The notes under the pieces are model-generated. The model had not been told where the DNA came from. It ran no database searches and was given only the letters and a program-made list of their open reading frames with translations. A program made the position numbers and the translations under genes. A stretch of DNA of 29,808 nucleotides. Origin: UBA5972 sp002430125 (GTDB lineage: Bacteria > Pseudomonadota > Alphaproteobacteria > Rhodobacterales > Rhodobacteraceae). The stretch covers positions 1 to 29,808 of the forward strand of contig CALBIC010000015.1 in NCBI GenBank assembly GCA_937892915.1, read 5' to 3'. Positions 22,152 to 29,808 of the stretch are shown here, in pieces (position 1 is the first letter of the stretch; each line of letters begins with the position of its first letter).

Positions 22152-23351
22152 CTAAGCGCCCGAGATTACCTTCGCTGCTGCACTTAGCGCACCTGTTCCA
22201 TGCGGAATATCCAGTGCGATCAAACCCGCCTCGATCACCCCTAAAGACCCCATCACCATATGCGCATTCACATGCCCCATATGTGCGATACGAAACGCGC
22301 CGTCACTGTCCGGGTCTTCCGGTGTGCCCATGCCCAGCCCGATACCCAGCGTCACCCCGGCCCTGTGTTCCGTCCAGCGCCTGAGTTTGGTGCCCAATGG
22401 CGCGGTCAACTTTACTGACGTTACCGCCCACGACCGTTTTGCCGGGTCAGCGATATTGATCTGTACCGGGCCAGATTGCGACCAGCAGTCAAGTGCTGCC
22501 CAAACCGCGCTTGCCAATTTACGGTGGCGTTCCCAAACAGCCTCGAGTCCTTCTTCGTGCAACAGCATATCAAGGGCTGTGCGCAATCCGAAAAGGTGAT
22601 GCGTCGGCGCGGTTCCATCAAATTTTTGCGAAAACCTGTTGCCTTGGGTACGGTCTGTCCAGTTCCAATAGGGCGTCGCCAGATCGGCGGATTTATGCAC
22701 CTGATCGGCCTTTTCGCTGAACCAGACAAAGGCCAGGCCCGGCGGCGTCATCAAGCCCTTTTGGCTGGCGGCGATTGTCACATCAACGCCCCAGGCGTCC
22801 ATTTCATATTTGTCACAGGCAAGCGAGGCAATGCAATCCGCCATCAGCAAAGCCGGATGCCCGCAGTCATCCATCACACGTCGAAGGGCTGCAAGATCAT
22901 TGCGAACGGTGCTGGCTGTATCAACATGTGTGGCCAGTACAGCTTTGATTTGGTGGGACTTATCCGCCCGCAAAGCTGCCTCGACCTGCACAAGATCAAT
23001 ATCCCGCGAACGACCGAAATCCAACACCTGACAGTCGATCCCAAGCCCGCGTGCTGCATCCGCCCAGCCATGACCAAAGGCGCCGGTGGCAGGCACCAAA
23101 ACTTTATCACCCCGGCTAAGCACGTTGCAAAGCGCCGCTTCCCATCCGGCATGACCGTTGCCAATATAAATCGCGACATGGCCCTTGGTGCGGGCAACTT
23201 TGCACAGATCGACCAAAATGGTATCCACCATATCATGCAGCGGACCTTCATAAATATTCGGCGCGGCGCGGTGCATTGCCTGCAACACGCGATCCGGCAT
23301 GACCGAGGGGCCGGGAATGGCAAGATATTGGCGACCGTGATTTAGGCTCAT
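22152..23351 (-). CDS. Class V aminotransferase (serine/alanine-glyoxylate type)
   Basis: The 399-residue PLP enzyme has the family opening YLAIPGPSVMPDRVLQAM, the cofactor Asp in MADCIASLA (D172), and the Schiff-base Lys in AASQKGLMTPPGL (K198). The late segment RIAHMGHVN is typical of the serine-glyoxylate/alanine-glyoxylate aminotransferase group. Such enzymes move the amino group from Ser or Ala to glyoxylate; Rhodobacterales also have relatives with other substrates, so the exact specificity is open. I chose ATG at 23351 because the conserved region begins there; the frame continues to 23435 without similarity. It is convergent with the LpxR-like gene and divergent from the phosphatase gene. 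Confidence 0.88.
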   Translation of the reverse strand: MSLNHGRQYLAIPGPSVMPDRVLQAMHRAAPNIYEGPLHDMVDTILVDLCKVARTKGHVAIYIGNGHAGWEAALCNVLSRGDKVLVPATGAFGHGWADAARGLGIDCQVLDFGRSRDIDLVQVEAALRADKSHQIKAVLATHVDTASTVRNDLAALRRVMDDCGHPALLMADCIASLACDKYEMDAWGVDVTIAASQKGLMTPPGLAFVWFSEKADQVHKSADLATPYWNWTDRTQGNRFSQKFDGTAPTHHLFGLRTALDMLLHEEGLEAVWERHRKLASAVWAALDCWSQSGPVQINIADPAKRSWAVTSVKLTAPLGTKLRRWTEHRAGVTLGIGLGMGTPEDPDSDGAFRIAHMGHVNAHMVMGSLGVIEAGLIALDIPHGTGALSAAAKVISGA

Positions 23352-23548
23352 TTTTGGGGCTCGTGAAAGATTGGGACGGCTATGCGTAGGACCAGAATAA
23401 GGGAAGGTCAATCGCCAGTGACCAGCAATTCGCAACTGATGGGTAATGTGGCATCAAACTTGTCAGTCTGATCAGGATGGTCTAAAGCCATATCCTTAGA
23501 AAACAGGCGGCGTGACCTTGCCTGACCCAAGCCCGAGTACTGTCCCGG

Positions 23549-24244
23549 ATGTTCGCCAAATTCGTCAAAACACTAGAAGATAAAGAACGCGCGTGGCGCG
23601 AAAGCTTTGGTGACGACATCTCGACCCCTGAAAAACGGCGACAGGCCCAACGGCATTTTGATTGGGTCGATCACGGCGTTCTGCGGAAACTCTGGACCAA
23701 TTTTTACCCGGTGGCGGATGGCGTTTTTCGGTCTAACCAGCCGTCGGCCAAGCGGCTGTTGAAACTGTCGGAAATGGGCATGAAATCGGTTTTAAACCTG
23801 CGCGGCACCAGTCCCTATAGCTATCATTTGTTCGAGGTTGAGGCTTGCCGCGAATTGGGGCTTGGTCTGACAGACATCAATTTGTCCGCGACAGCTCTGC
23901 CGTCTTTGGCGACTCTATTGGAACTCGAATGTCATTTCAAAACACTTGAACGACCCTTTGTGATGCACTGCAAATCGGGCGCGGATCGGGCTGGATTTGC
24001 GTCGGCCCTTTATTTGTTGTTGATCAAAGGCGCGCCGATTGAGGTTGCACAAAAGCAGTTAGGGTTGAAGTACCTGCATATTAAGGCTTCCAGCAAAGGC
24101 ATTTTGGATTTTTGCCTTGAAACTTATCGGTTAGCCAACGCGGCCGCACCAATTGCATTTAGGGACTGGATGATGACGGCTTATGATCCGGTCACGATCA
24201 CCGCTGCATTTCAAGCGCGCAGCCAGCGCAGAAGGGCTGGCTGA
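23549..24244 (+). CDS. Tyrosine-phosphatase-fold protein (CX5R)
   Basis: The 231-residue protein has the catalytic P-loop HCKSGADRAG at 140-149 (Cys141, Arg147), the CX5R signature of cysteine-dependent phosphatases, and the upstream segment VADGVFRSNQPSAKRL typical of the dual-specificity/DSP-PTPase group. No membrane segment is evident. Substrates in this group range from phosphotyrosine to phosphoinositides and phospholipid intermediates. The stop TGA (24242-24244) is one base before the start of the ABC exporter gene, so the two are almost certainly co-translated. That coupling suggests that phosphatase and exporter act on the same pathway (inference). The ATG at 23549 has only a weak ribosome site. 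Confidence 0.85.
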   Translation: MFAKFVKTLEDKERAWRESFGDDISTPEKRRQAQRHFDWVDHGVLRKLWTNFYPVADGVFRSNQPSAKRLLKLSEMGMKSVLNLRGTSPYSYHLFEVEACRELGLGLTDINLSATALPSLATLLELECHFKTLERPFVMHCKSGADRAGFASALYLLLIKGAPIEVAQKQLGLKYLHIKASSKGILDFCLETYRLANAAAPIAFRDWMMTAYDPVTITAAFQARSQRRRAG

Positions 24245-24245
24245 G

Positions 24246-26012
24246 ATGGCGCGGATGGACGAAACCGGCCCTGCATCCAAAGGCATGCACTTGCCTCTGT
24301 GGCTGTGGCGCGATTATTTCCGGCGGCATCTGGGCTGGGTTTTACTGGCGTTCATCCTGATGGCCATCGAAGGCGCGATGCTTGGCGTGCTGAGCTATAT
24401 GGTCGGACCAATGTTCGATCAGGTGTTTGTCGCCGGGCAAAAAGCAGCGGTTTACTGGGTGGCTGCCGCAATTTTCGCAATCTTCGTGGCCCGCGCGTTA
24501 AGCGGTTTTGGCCAGAGGGTGATTATGGCGGCAGTCGGTCAATGGGCGACAGCGGCGATGCAAACGGAGTTGGTGCGCCATATGATGCGGCTTGATAGCG
24601 TATTCTTTCAGGACAATGCACCCGGTGCGCTGATTGAACGGGTGCGTGGTGATACGCTGGCAGTTCAGGTGGCCTGGTCGGCGATTTTCACCTCATTGGG
24701 GCGGGATGTTATTTCACTGGTCACCTTGTTGGCCGTAGCGGTTTCGATCGACTGGCTGTGGACACTGATCGCAATCGCTGGCATCCCGGTTCTGGTGATC
24801 CCGGTGGCAATCCTGCAAAGGCTGATCCATTCGGCGGCGCGCCACGCAAGGCAAACGGCTGCATCGATTTCCACCCGGTTGGACGAAATTTTCCACGGGG
24901 TTAACCCGATCAAACTGAACAATCTGGAAGACCATCAGGATGCCCGGTTCGGCAAGACGGTGAACGCATACGTCAAGGCACAGATCAAAAGCGAGGCGGG
25001 TCAGGCCGGTGTGCCGGCTATGATGGATGTGGTTGCTGGTATCGGATTTCTGGGGGTGCTGATTTACGGCGGGTTTCAAATTATCGATGGGGCAAAAACC
25101 ATCGGCGAGTTCATGAGTTTTTTCACTGCTATGGCTCTGATTTTTGAACCACTCCGCAGGCTTGGCAATATTTCCGGCCTTTGGCAGGCAGCTTTGGCCA
25201 GCCTTGAAAGGCTTTATGCAATCTTTGAAGAAAAGCCCGGCATTCTGAGCCCGGTCAATCCGATTGCGGCACCGGCGCGTGGAACCGAAGGCGATGTGGC
25301 GCTACAGAATGTGCGTTTTGCTTACGGCAATCAACCGGTTCTGGATGGGTTGAGCTTCACGGCGAAAGCCGGGGAAACCACCGCTTTGGTTGGGGCATCT
25401 GGTGCGGGTAAAAGCACAGTTTTCAATGTGTTGACCCGACTCGTGGAGCCTGCGTCTGGCAGCGTGACCATCGGTGGCGTGGGCGTAAATACGATAGCTT
25501 TGGCAGATTTGCGCGGGTTGTTTTCTGTAGTGACACAGGATGCAGCGCTGTTTGATGAGAGTCTGCGGGAAAACATTATGCTTGGGCGCCCTGAAGCGTC
25601 AGATGCTGATTTTCAGGCAGCTTGCGACGCTGCGCATGTCAGTGATTTTTTGCGCGAAACGCCGCTGGGCATAAGCAGTCAGGCAGGGCCCCGGGGGTCG
25701 AACCTGTCGGGCGGTCAGCGCCAACGGGTTGCGATTGCACGAGCAATTCTGCGCAATGCACCGATCTTGTTGTTGGACGAACCAACCTCGGCGCTGGATG
25801 CACAATCCGAGGCAGCGGTGCAGGAGGCACTGGACGGATTGTCGCAAGGGCGCACGACTTTGGTTATTGCGCATCGATTGGCGACGATCCTGCATGCTGA
25901 CAAAATCGTGGTTCTGGACAAGGGACGGGTTGTAGACGAAGGCACGCATGCCGAATTACTGGCTCGCGGTGGGCTTTATGCAGGATTATACCAACTGCAA
26001 TTTGCCGGATGA
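24246..26012 (+). CDS. MsbA-like ABC exporter (fused permease and ATPase)
   Basis: The 588-residue half-transporter has an N-terminal six-helix membrane domain (about residues 28-320, first span WVLLAFILMAIEGAMLGVL) and a C-terminal ATPase. The ATPase shows Walker A GASGAGKS at 383-390, the Q-loop at VVTQDAALF, the signature LSGGQ at 487-491, Walker B ILLLDEP at 507-513, and the switch His at 543. Homodimers of this type (MsbA group) flip lipids or export hydrophobic molecules at the inner membrane. I chose ATG at 24246, just after the phosphatase stop; an ATG at 24255 is also possible, and the frame is open upstream within the phosphatase gene. The substrate is not determined; lipid A core is one candidate by family. 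Confidence 0.93.
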   Translation: MARMDETGPASKGMHLPLWLWRDYFRRHLGWVLLAFILMAIEGAMLGVLSYMVGPMFDQVFVAGQKAAVYWVAAAIFAIFVARALSGFGQRVIMAAVGQWATAAMQTELVRHMMRLDSVFFQDNAPGALIERVRGDTLAVQVAWSAIFTSLGRDVISLVTLLAVAVSIDWLWTLIAIAGIPVLVIPVAILQRLIHSAARHARQTAASISTRLDEIFHGVNPIKLNNLEDHQDARFGKTVNAYVKAQIKSEAGQAGVPAMMDVVAGIGFLGVLIYGGFQIIDGAKTIGEFMSFFTAMALIFEPLRRLGNISGLWQAALASLERLYAIFEEKPGILSPVNPIAAPARGTEGDVALQNVRFAYGNQPVLDGLSFTAKAGETTALVGASGAGKSTVFNVLTRLVEPASGSVTIGGVGVNTIALADLRGLFSVVTQDAALFDESLRENIMLGRPEASDADFQAACDAAHVSDFLRETPLGISSQAGPRGSNLSGGQRQRVAIARAILRNAPILLLDEPTSALDAQSEAAVQEALDGLSQGRTTLVIAHRLATILHADKIVVLDKGRVVDEGTHAELLARGGLYAGLYQLQFAG

Positions 26013-26058
26013 TTTGATGTAATTCAGCGGCGACGCTGCGCGCCATTGCTATGAGCCG

Positions 26059-26772
26059 CTACGCGGCGGAGCCTCCGGCGGGGATATTTAGACCTCTGAG
26101 AAAGCCTGACAGGGTTTCGGTTTCTATTGCGGATTTCTGTGCGGTTTCAGACAGGAAAAGGGCAGCTTGGGAGGCGTGAATAAGTCCGTCTGCTAAAGGT
26201 TTTAAGTGATTTGCGTTGAGCGTGTCACCGGTTGAAGTGATGTCAGCGATGGCTTCGGCGGTCAGGTTTTTGACGGTGCCTTCGGTCGCGCCCTGGCTGT
26301 CGACGAACTGGTAATCGGCGACACCATTGCTGCGCAGGAATTCGCGCACCAAGTTGTGGTATTTCGTGGCAATCCTGAGCCGGAAACCGTGGCGGGCGCG
26401 AAATTGCGCGCAGGCGGCATCAAGATCATCAAGCATGTCGACATCAATCCAGGTTTTTGGCACAGCAATCACCAAATCCGCATGACCAAAGCCAAGGGGC
26501 GCCAGTTCTGTCAGGATATCAGCCCATAATGGGATCTTCTCGCGTACAAGGTCAGTGCCAGTGACCCCCAGATGGATGCGGCCAGCCGCCAGTTCGCGCG
26601 GGATTTCACCGGCTGACAGCAGCACAAGCTCGACCCCGTCTACGCCCTGGACCGCGCCCGCATATTCCCGGTCGGACCCGCTGCGTTTGAGTTCGACACC
26701 ACGGGTACGAAACCAGTCAAATGTCAGGTCTTGCAATCGGCCTTTAGAGGGCACTCCAAGCTTGATCGCCAT
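26059..26772 (-). CDS. hisG: ATP phosphoribosyltransferase, short form HisG
   Basis: The 237-residue protein is the short-form catalytic subunit for the first step of histidine synthesis, joining ATP and PRPP to give phosphoribosyl-ATP. Family segments are LGVPSKGRLQD at the start, GRIHLGVTGTDLVRE, and the PRPP-binding motif DITSTGDTLNANHLKPL. It lacks the C-terminal regulatory domain of long HisG, so it needs HisZ, which is encoded immediately upstream. The start ATG overlaps the hisZ stop by one base (TAATG), implying translational coupling. Its last residues (NIPAGGSAA) are encoded by a dispersed 22-bp repeat plus a small hairpin (GCCGC-TAC-GCGGC), an unusual way for a reading frame to end. 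Confidence 0.96.
   Translation of the reverse strand: MAIKLGVPSKGRLQDLTFDWFRTRGVELKRSGSDREYAGAVQGVDGVELVLLSAGEIPRELAAGRIHLGVTGTDLVREKIPLWADILTELAPLGFGHADLVIAVPKTWIDVDMLDDLDAACAQFRARHGFRLRIATKYHNLVREFLRSNGVADYQFVDSQGATEGTVKNLTAEAIADITSTGDTLNANHLKPLADGLIHASQAALFLSETAQKSAIETETLSGFLRGLNIPAGGSAA
26068..26089 (-). repeat. 22-bp dispersed repeat, copy 2, inside the hisG 3' end
   Basis: This segment is the inverse copy of 5467-5488 with one mismatch. It overlaps the last codons of hisG, so the repeat is translated in this copy. A perfect 5-bp hairpin GCCGC-TAC-GCGGC (26055-26067) directly adjoins it and includes the hisG stop codon. Confidence 0.6.
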
Positions 26773-27881
26773 TACATCCCCTCGGCTATTGCAAGCACAT
26801 ATTCCGGGCGAATAACGCCGCCGACGGCTGGAATTGAACGACCATGGCCCAATACTTCGGTTAAAGCATCGTAACGCCCGCCCGATGCGATAACTGGCAA
26901 GTCGGGGCGGTTTTCGGCGTAAAATCCAAAGACAAAACCGTCGTAATATTCAAGCGACGTGCGCCCATATGAGCCTTCAAAATCAAGATGATCCACGTTT
27001 ATGCCACGCGCTGACAGCGCATTAAGGCGGGCATCCATCAAATCAACTGCCCGCACAAGGTTAGGCAGATCTTTTGCCAGAGTTCTGAGATGTGCCAAAG
27101 CGCGCGTTGATTTGTCTTTCAGGTTTAGAATCTCTTCGAGAATTGCTGTTTCACCCGTCGAAATCGGTGCCTCAATGGCATCCTCCACGAGCGATTGAAC
27201 ACGGTCTGTGATATCTTGCGGACTGCGCAGGCCCACGTGCCGACCAGCGGATTTGACCAATTTGGCCGCTGATGTTTCGGCCACTTCGGCCAATAGTTTC
27301 GCGCGACTGGCGGGAATCGGAGATGTGCCACCGAACCGGTCTAACAATTGGCGAAACCGGGTCGGGTGCCAGATATGGCGCTTAAGCGCGGCCTTGCGGC
27401 TGGGCAGCGTTGACAGGCCAGTAACGGCGGCCATCAGGATGCCCATGTCGCCGGTGGCCGCGCGTAGTTTCAGGGGCGCTAGAAGGTCAGCAAACAGCGC
27501 GAAAACCTCGGCATCTGATCTGGCGGGGTTGCTGCGATCAAACAACTCGAACCCGACTTGCAGGTATTCTGACGAACGCTTGCTGCCGGGTTTTTGTTTG
27601 CGCCAGACGGTGCCGTTATAGGTGTAACGCGCCGGTTCTGCGCCCTCATTCATATGCATTTGCACCACGGGGACGGTAAAATCCGGGCGCATCATCTGCT
27701 CGCCCAGAACCGGATCAAAGGTCACGTAAGCGCGGGCTCGGATATCCTCGCCGTAAAGGTCAAGTAAGGTTTCGGCCGGCTGCAAGGCAGCAGCTTCAAC
27801 CGGCAGCGCACCTTGGGCCAGAAAATACGCCGACAGCCGATCAGCTTCGGCCCTGATACGGGCGCGGCGGTCGTTTAGCAT
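26772..27881 (-). CDS. hisZ: ATP phosphoribosyltransferase regulatory subunit HisZ
   Basis: The 369-residue protein is a catalytically dead paralogue of the histidyl-tRNA synthetase core that binds short HisG, activates it and mediates histidine feedback. The class II synthetase-like segments are MRPDFTVPVVQMHMNE (motif 1/2 region), RYTYNGTVWRKQKPGS and LGHGRSIPAVGGVIRPEYVL near the end, where true HisRS has a G-rich motif 3. It lacks the HisRS anticodon domain. It sits three bases after the hisS stop and overlaps hisG by one base, giving the operon hisS-hisZ-hisG. The ATG at 27881 is well placed. Assignment is firm. Confidence 0.94.
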   Translation of the reverse strand: MLNDRRARIRAEADRLSAYFLAQGALPVEAAALQPAETLLDLYGEDIRARAYVTFDPVLGEQMMRPDFTVPVVQMHMNEGAEPARYTYNGTVWRKQKPGSKRSSEYLQVGFELFDRSNPARSDAEVFALFADLLAPLKLRAATGDMGILMAAVTGLSTLPSRKAALKRHIWHPTRFRQLLDRFGGTSPIPASRAKLLAEVAETSAAKLVKSAGRHVGLRSPQDITDRVQSLVEDAIEAPISTGETAILEEILNLKDKSTRALAHLRTLAKDLPNLVRAVDLMDARLNALSARGINVDHLDFEGSYGRTSLEYYDGFVFGFYAENRPDLPVIASGGRYDALTEVLGHGRSIPAVGGVIRPEYVLAIAEGM

Positions 27882-27884
27882 GGC

Positions 27885-29405
27885 TTATCTTTCAGCACGG
27901 GCGATCATCTTTTTAACCTCGGCCACCAGATCAGTGCGGTTGATTTCCATCTGCGCGGGTTGGGCTTTCCATTCCTCGTTGGTGGTCATTTCGGCAGCCA
28001 ATCGCGCGCCCAGTGCCAGATCTTTGATCTGCACCACACCGCGGGCTTTTTCGTCGGTACCTTCAATCACCGCGACCGGGCTTTCGCGTTTATCAGCGTA
28101 TTTCAACTGGTTTCCAAAGTTTTTCGGATTCCCCAAATAGACTTCGGCACGGATACCGGCGGCGCGCAATTCAGACACCATTTTCTGGTAATCCGCCATG
28201 CGGTCGCGATCCATGACGGTGACAACGACCGGGCCTTTGGATTGGTTACTCACCTGCCCCTTGGCCCGCAGGGCGGCCAGCAGGCGGTCAACGCCGATGG
28301 AAATGCCGGTTCCCGGAACCTCTTGGCCGGTGAAGCGTTTGACCAGATCGTCATAGCGCCCGCCGCCAGCGACCGAGCCGAACTGGCGCTTGCGGCCTTT
28401 TTCGTCAAAGATTTCAAAGGTCAGTTCGGCTTCGAAAACCGGACCGGTGTAGTAGCCGAGGCCGCGCACAACCGATGGATCGATAACGATGCGATCGGGG
28501 CCATAACCTTGGGCGGCCAGAAGCTCGGCGATGGTTTCAAGTTCCTGAACGCCCTGGGTTCCGATTTCCGAGCCCTGAACCAACTCCATCAGGCGCGCAC
28601 AGGTGGCGGCGCCATCAGGGCGCATCGCGTCCATGAAGCCCATGACGACCTCCGTCTGTTCTAACTCAAGACCAGCGCCCTCCGTGAAATCGCCGCTTTC
28701 GTCTTTGCGCCCGCTGCCTAGCAAAGCGCGTACGCCCTCTGTTCCCAGGCGGTCTAACTTGTCGATTGCCCTAAGAACGACACCGCGTTCATGGATGAGT
28801 TTTTCGGGATCCGTCGAGTCCAAAACGCCTGCGACTTCCATCACGCCGTTCAAAACCTTGCGATTGTTCAGGCGGATTAAATAGTCGCCACGCGGAATGC
28901 CGACGGCCTCGAGCACATCAGCCAGCATCGCGCAAATCTCGGCATCCGCGGCCACGCTTGCAGACCCAACAGTATCCGCATCACATTGATAAAACTGCCG
29001 AAACCGCCCCGGCCCCGGCTTTTCATTGCGCCAGACCGGGCCCATCGCATAACGCCGATAAGGCGACGGCAGATCATTGCGGTGCTGCGCATAAACCCGC
29101 GCCAAAGGTGCCGTCAAGTCATACCTTAACGCCAGCCAATCACCGGGTCTTTCGCCTTCGCCGTCCTCCTGCCATGCGAACACACCTTCATTCGGGCGGT
29201 CAACATCAGGTAAGAACTTACCCAACGCCTCGACCGTTTCAACGGCACTGCTTTCCAAAGGATCAAAGCCGTAGCGGTGATAAACCTCGGCGATTGCTGC
29301 AAGCATAGCGTTTCGTTCAACCACATCCGCACCAAAATAGTCGCGAAAGCCTTTCGGAGGCTCGGCTTTGGGGCGTTGGATTTTCGGGCTTTTTCCCTTG
29401 GCCAT
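27885..29405 (-). CDS. hisS: Histidyl-tRNA synthetase
   Basis: The 506-residue class II synthetase charges tRNA-His. The opening region has PPKGFRDYFGADVVERN, motif 2 appears as YAMGPVWRNEKPGPGRFRQFYQCDADTVG, the histidine-specific loop includes GLGYYTGPVFEAEL, and motif 3 lies near VPGTGISIGVDRLLAAL. A C-terminal anticodon-binding domain follows (VVVTVMDRDRM... to the end). Alphaproteobacterial HisRS is longer than the enterobacterial form (about 424), consistent with this length. I chose ATG at 29405 because the conserved sequence begins soon after; the frame runs to 29501 without similarity. It heads the minus-strand his operon and diverges from slyX. Confidence 0.97.
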   Translation of the reverse strand: MAKGKSPKIQRPKAEPPKGFRDYFGADVVERNAMLAAIAEVYHRYGFDPLESSAVETVEALGKFLPDVDRPNEGVFAWQEDGEGERPGDWLALRYDLTAPLARVYAQHRNDLPSPYRRYAMGPVWRNEKPGPGRFRQFYQCDADTVGSASVAADAEICAMLADVLEAVGIPRGDYLIRLNNRKVLNGVMEVAGVLDSTDPEKLIHERGVVLRAIDKLDRLGTEGVRALLGSGRKDESGDFTEGAGLELEQTEVVMGFMDAMRPDGAATCARLMELVQGSEIGTQGVQELETIAELLAAQGYGPDRIVIDPSVVRGLGYYTGPVFEAELTFEIFDEKGRKRQFGSVAGGGRYDDLVKRFTGQEVPGTGISIGVDRLLAALRAKGQVSNQSKGPVVVTVMDRDRMADYQKMVSELRAAGIRAEVYLGNPKNFGNQLKYADKRESPVAVIEGTDEKARGVVQIKDLALGARLAAEMTTNEEWKAQPAQMEINRTDLVAEVKKMIARAER

Positions 29406-29532
29406 TTTGGGCAGTCCTGTTGCAAGGCGGCGTATTCCGCGCGTTCCTAGCGCAAGGGGCGGCAAGGGGCAAGTTCGCCCTTTGGTCGCGCCTCTTGGCA
29501 TGCTATTGGCGGGCAGGAATTAGGAGCAGCAG

Positions 29533-29742
29533 ATGTCAGACGAACGGATCACACAATTGGAAATGCAAACGGCACATCAGACCCGCATTTTGGAGGAATT
29601 GAATGATGTTGTTACACAGCATGGGCGCGAAATCGACATCCTGACGCGGCGCTTACGGGTGGTGATGGAGCGGCTGGCCGAGCATGATCTGGCAACGGGT
29701 GATACCGCACCCGGGGCGGACCAGAAACCACCGCATTGGTAA
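29533..29742 (+). CDS. slyX: SlyX family protein
   Basis: The 69-residue protein is a short coiled coil: ITQLEMQTAHQTRILEELNDVV followed by HGREIDILTRRLRVVMERL and the typical SlyX C-terminus (PPHW). Function is unknown; in Escherichia coli it is a small cytoplasmic protein encoded next to slyD. The ATG at 29533 has TAGGAG about 7 bases upstream. It is divergent from hisS, with 127 bases between the starts, and is followed by a GC-rich hairpin. Confidence 0.93.
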   Translation: MSDERITQLEMQTAHQTRILEELNDVVTQHGREIDILTRRLRVVMERLAEHDLATGDTAPGADQKPPHW

Positions 29743-29778
29743 ATCCGCAAATCATAGTTTCAAAAATACTCTGGGGGT

Positions 29779-29797
29779 CCGGGGGCAAAGCCCCCGG
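29779..29797 (+). terminator. GC-rich hairpin after slyX
   Basis: The arms CCGGGGGC (29779-29786) and GCCCCCGG (29790-29797) are perfectly complementary with a three-base AAA loop. It lies about 37 bases after the slyX stop. There is no T tract, and similar hairpins are common at gene ends in Rhodobacterales, so it may be a terminator or part of a dispersed intergenic repeat. Confidence 0.6.
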
Positions 29798-29808
29798 CCT
29801 GGCCCAAC

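Noticed and set aside
22476..23345. 289-residue plus-strand frame
   Set aside because: It is antisense to the class V aminotransferase, which has clear PLP motifs; no ribosome site or recognisable domain.
27960..28664. 234-residue plus-strand frame opposite hisS
   Set aside because: A shadow of hisS; the synthetase motifs on the minus strand are unambiguous.

Overview
The window looks like a chromosomal segment of an alphaproteobacterium of the order Rhodobacterales (a Roseobacter/Rhodobacter-type organism). Reasons, by recognition only: moderately high GC coding sequence, a short-form HisG paired with HisZ, a solitary class II (cobalamin-dependent) ribonucleotide reductase, order-typical small families (DUF6280-like, DUF2125, DUF1489), and GC-rich intergenic hairpins and repeats of the kind common in that order. 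No tRNA, rRNA or CRISPR array was seen.

Layout. Positions 1-600 hold an AT-rich open reading frame running off the left edge and, upstream of it on the same strand, a decayed piece that resembles an Rhs/YD-repeat core; this is the clearest foreign DNA. From 607 to about 10250 are mostly conserved genes: meaB, a DUF2235 alpha/beta hydrolase, hrpB, a family 2 glycosyltransferase, ygfZ, a membrane-anchored TPR protein with near-identical 126-bp tandem repeats, an inositol-monophosphatase-family gene and metR. metF diverges from metR across a textbook MetR site. From 11294 to 15467 come a PaaI-type thioesterase, a WYL-regulator remnant, efp, a DUF6280-like gene, a DUF2125 protein, a ChaC-like gamma-glutamylcyclotransferase and a DUF1489 gene.

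From about 15480 to 17160 is a scar: an IS110-family transposase whose first codons look frameshifted by a small deletion, next to the C-terminal third of an N-acyl-D-amino-acid deacylase. After it come nrdJ, an AraC-type regulator divergent from a secreted cupin protein, an LpxR-like outer-membrane protein, a class V aminotransferase, and a tightly coupled pair of a tyrosine-phosphatase-fold protein and an MsbA-like ABC exporter. The right end is the minus-strand operon hisS-hisZ-hisG, with slyX divergent from hisS.

How the genes work together: the hisS-hisZ-hisG block couples histidyl-tRNA charging with the first step of histidine synthesis; metR/metF serve methionine and one-carbon metabolism; meaB and nrdJ both belong to cobalamin-dependent enzymology; the LpxR-like protein, the phosphatase and the ABC exporter could form a local envelope-lipid neighbourhood (inference). 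Most of the window is ordinary core genome. I do not see a convincing new multi-gene system. The items most worth a second look are the Rhs-like remnant with its AT-rich neighbour, the homogenised TPR repeats, the IS110 scar, the phosphatase/ABC pair, and several candidate operators.
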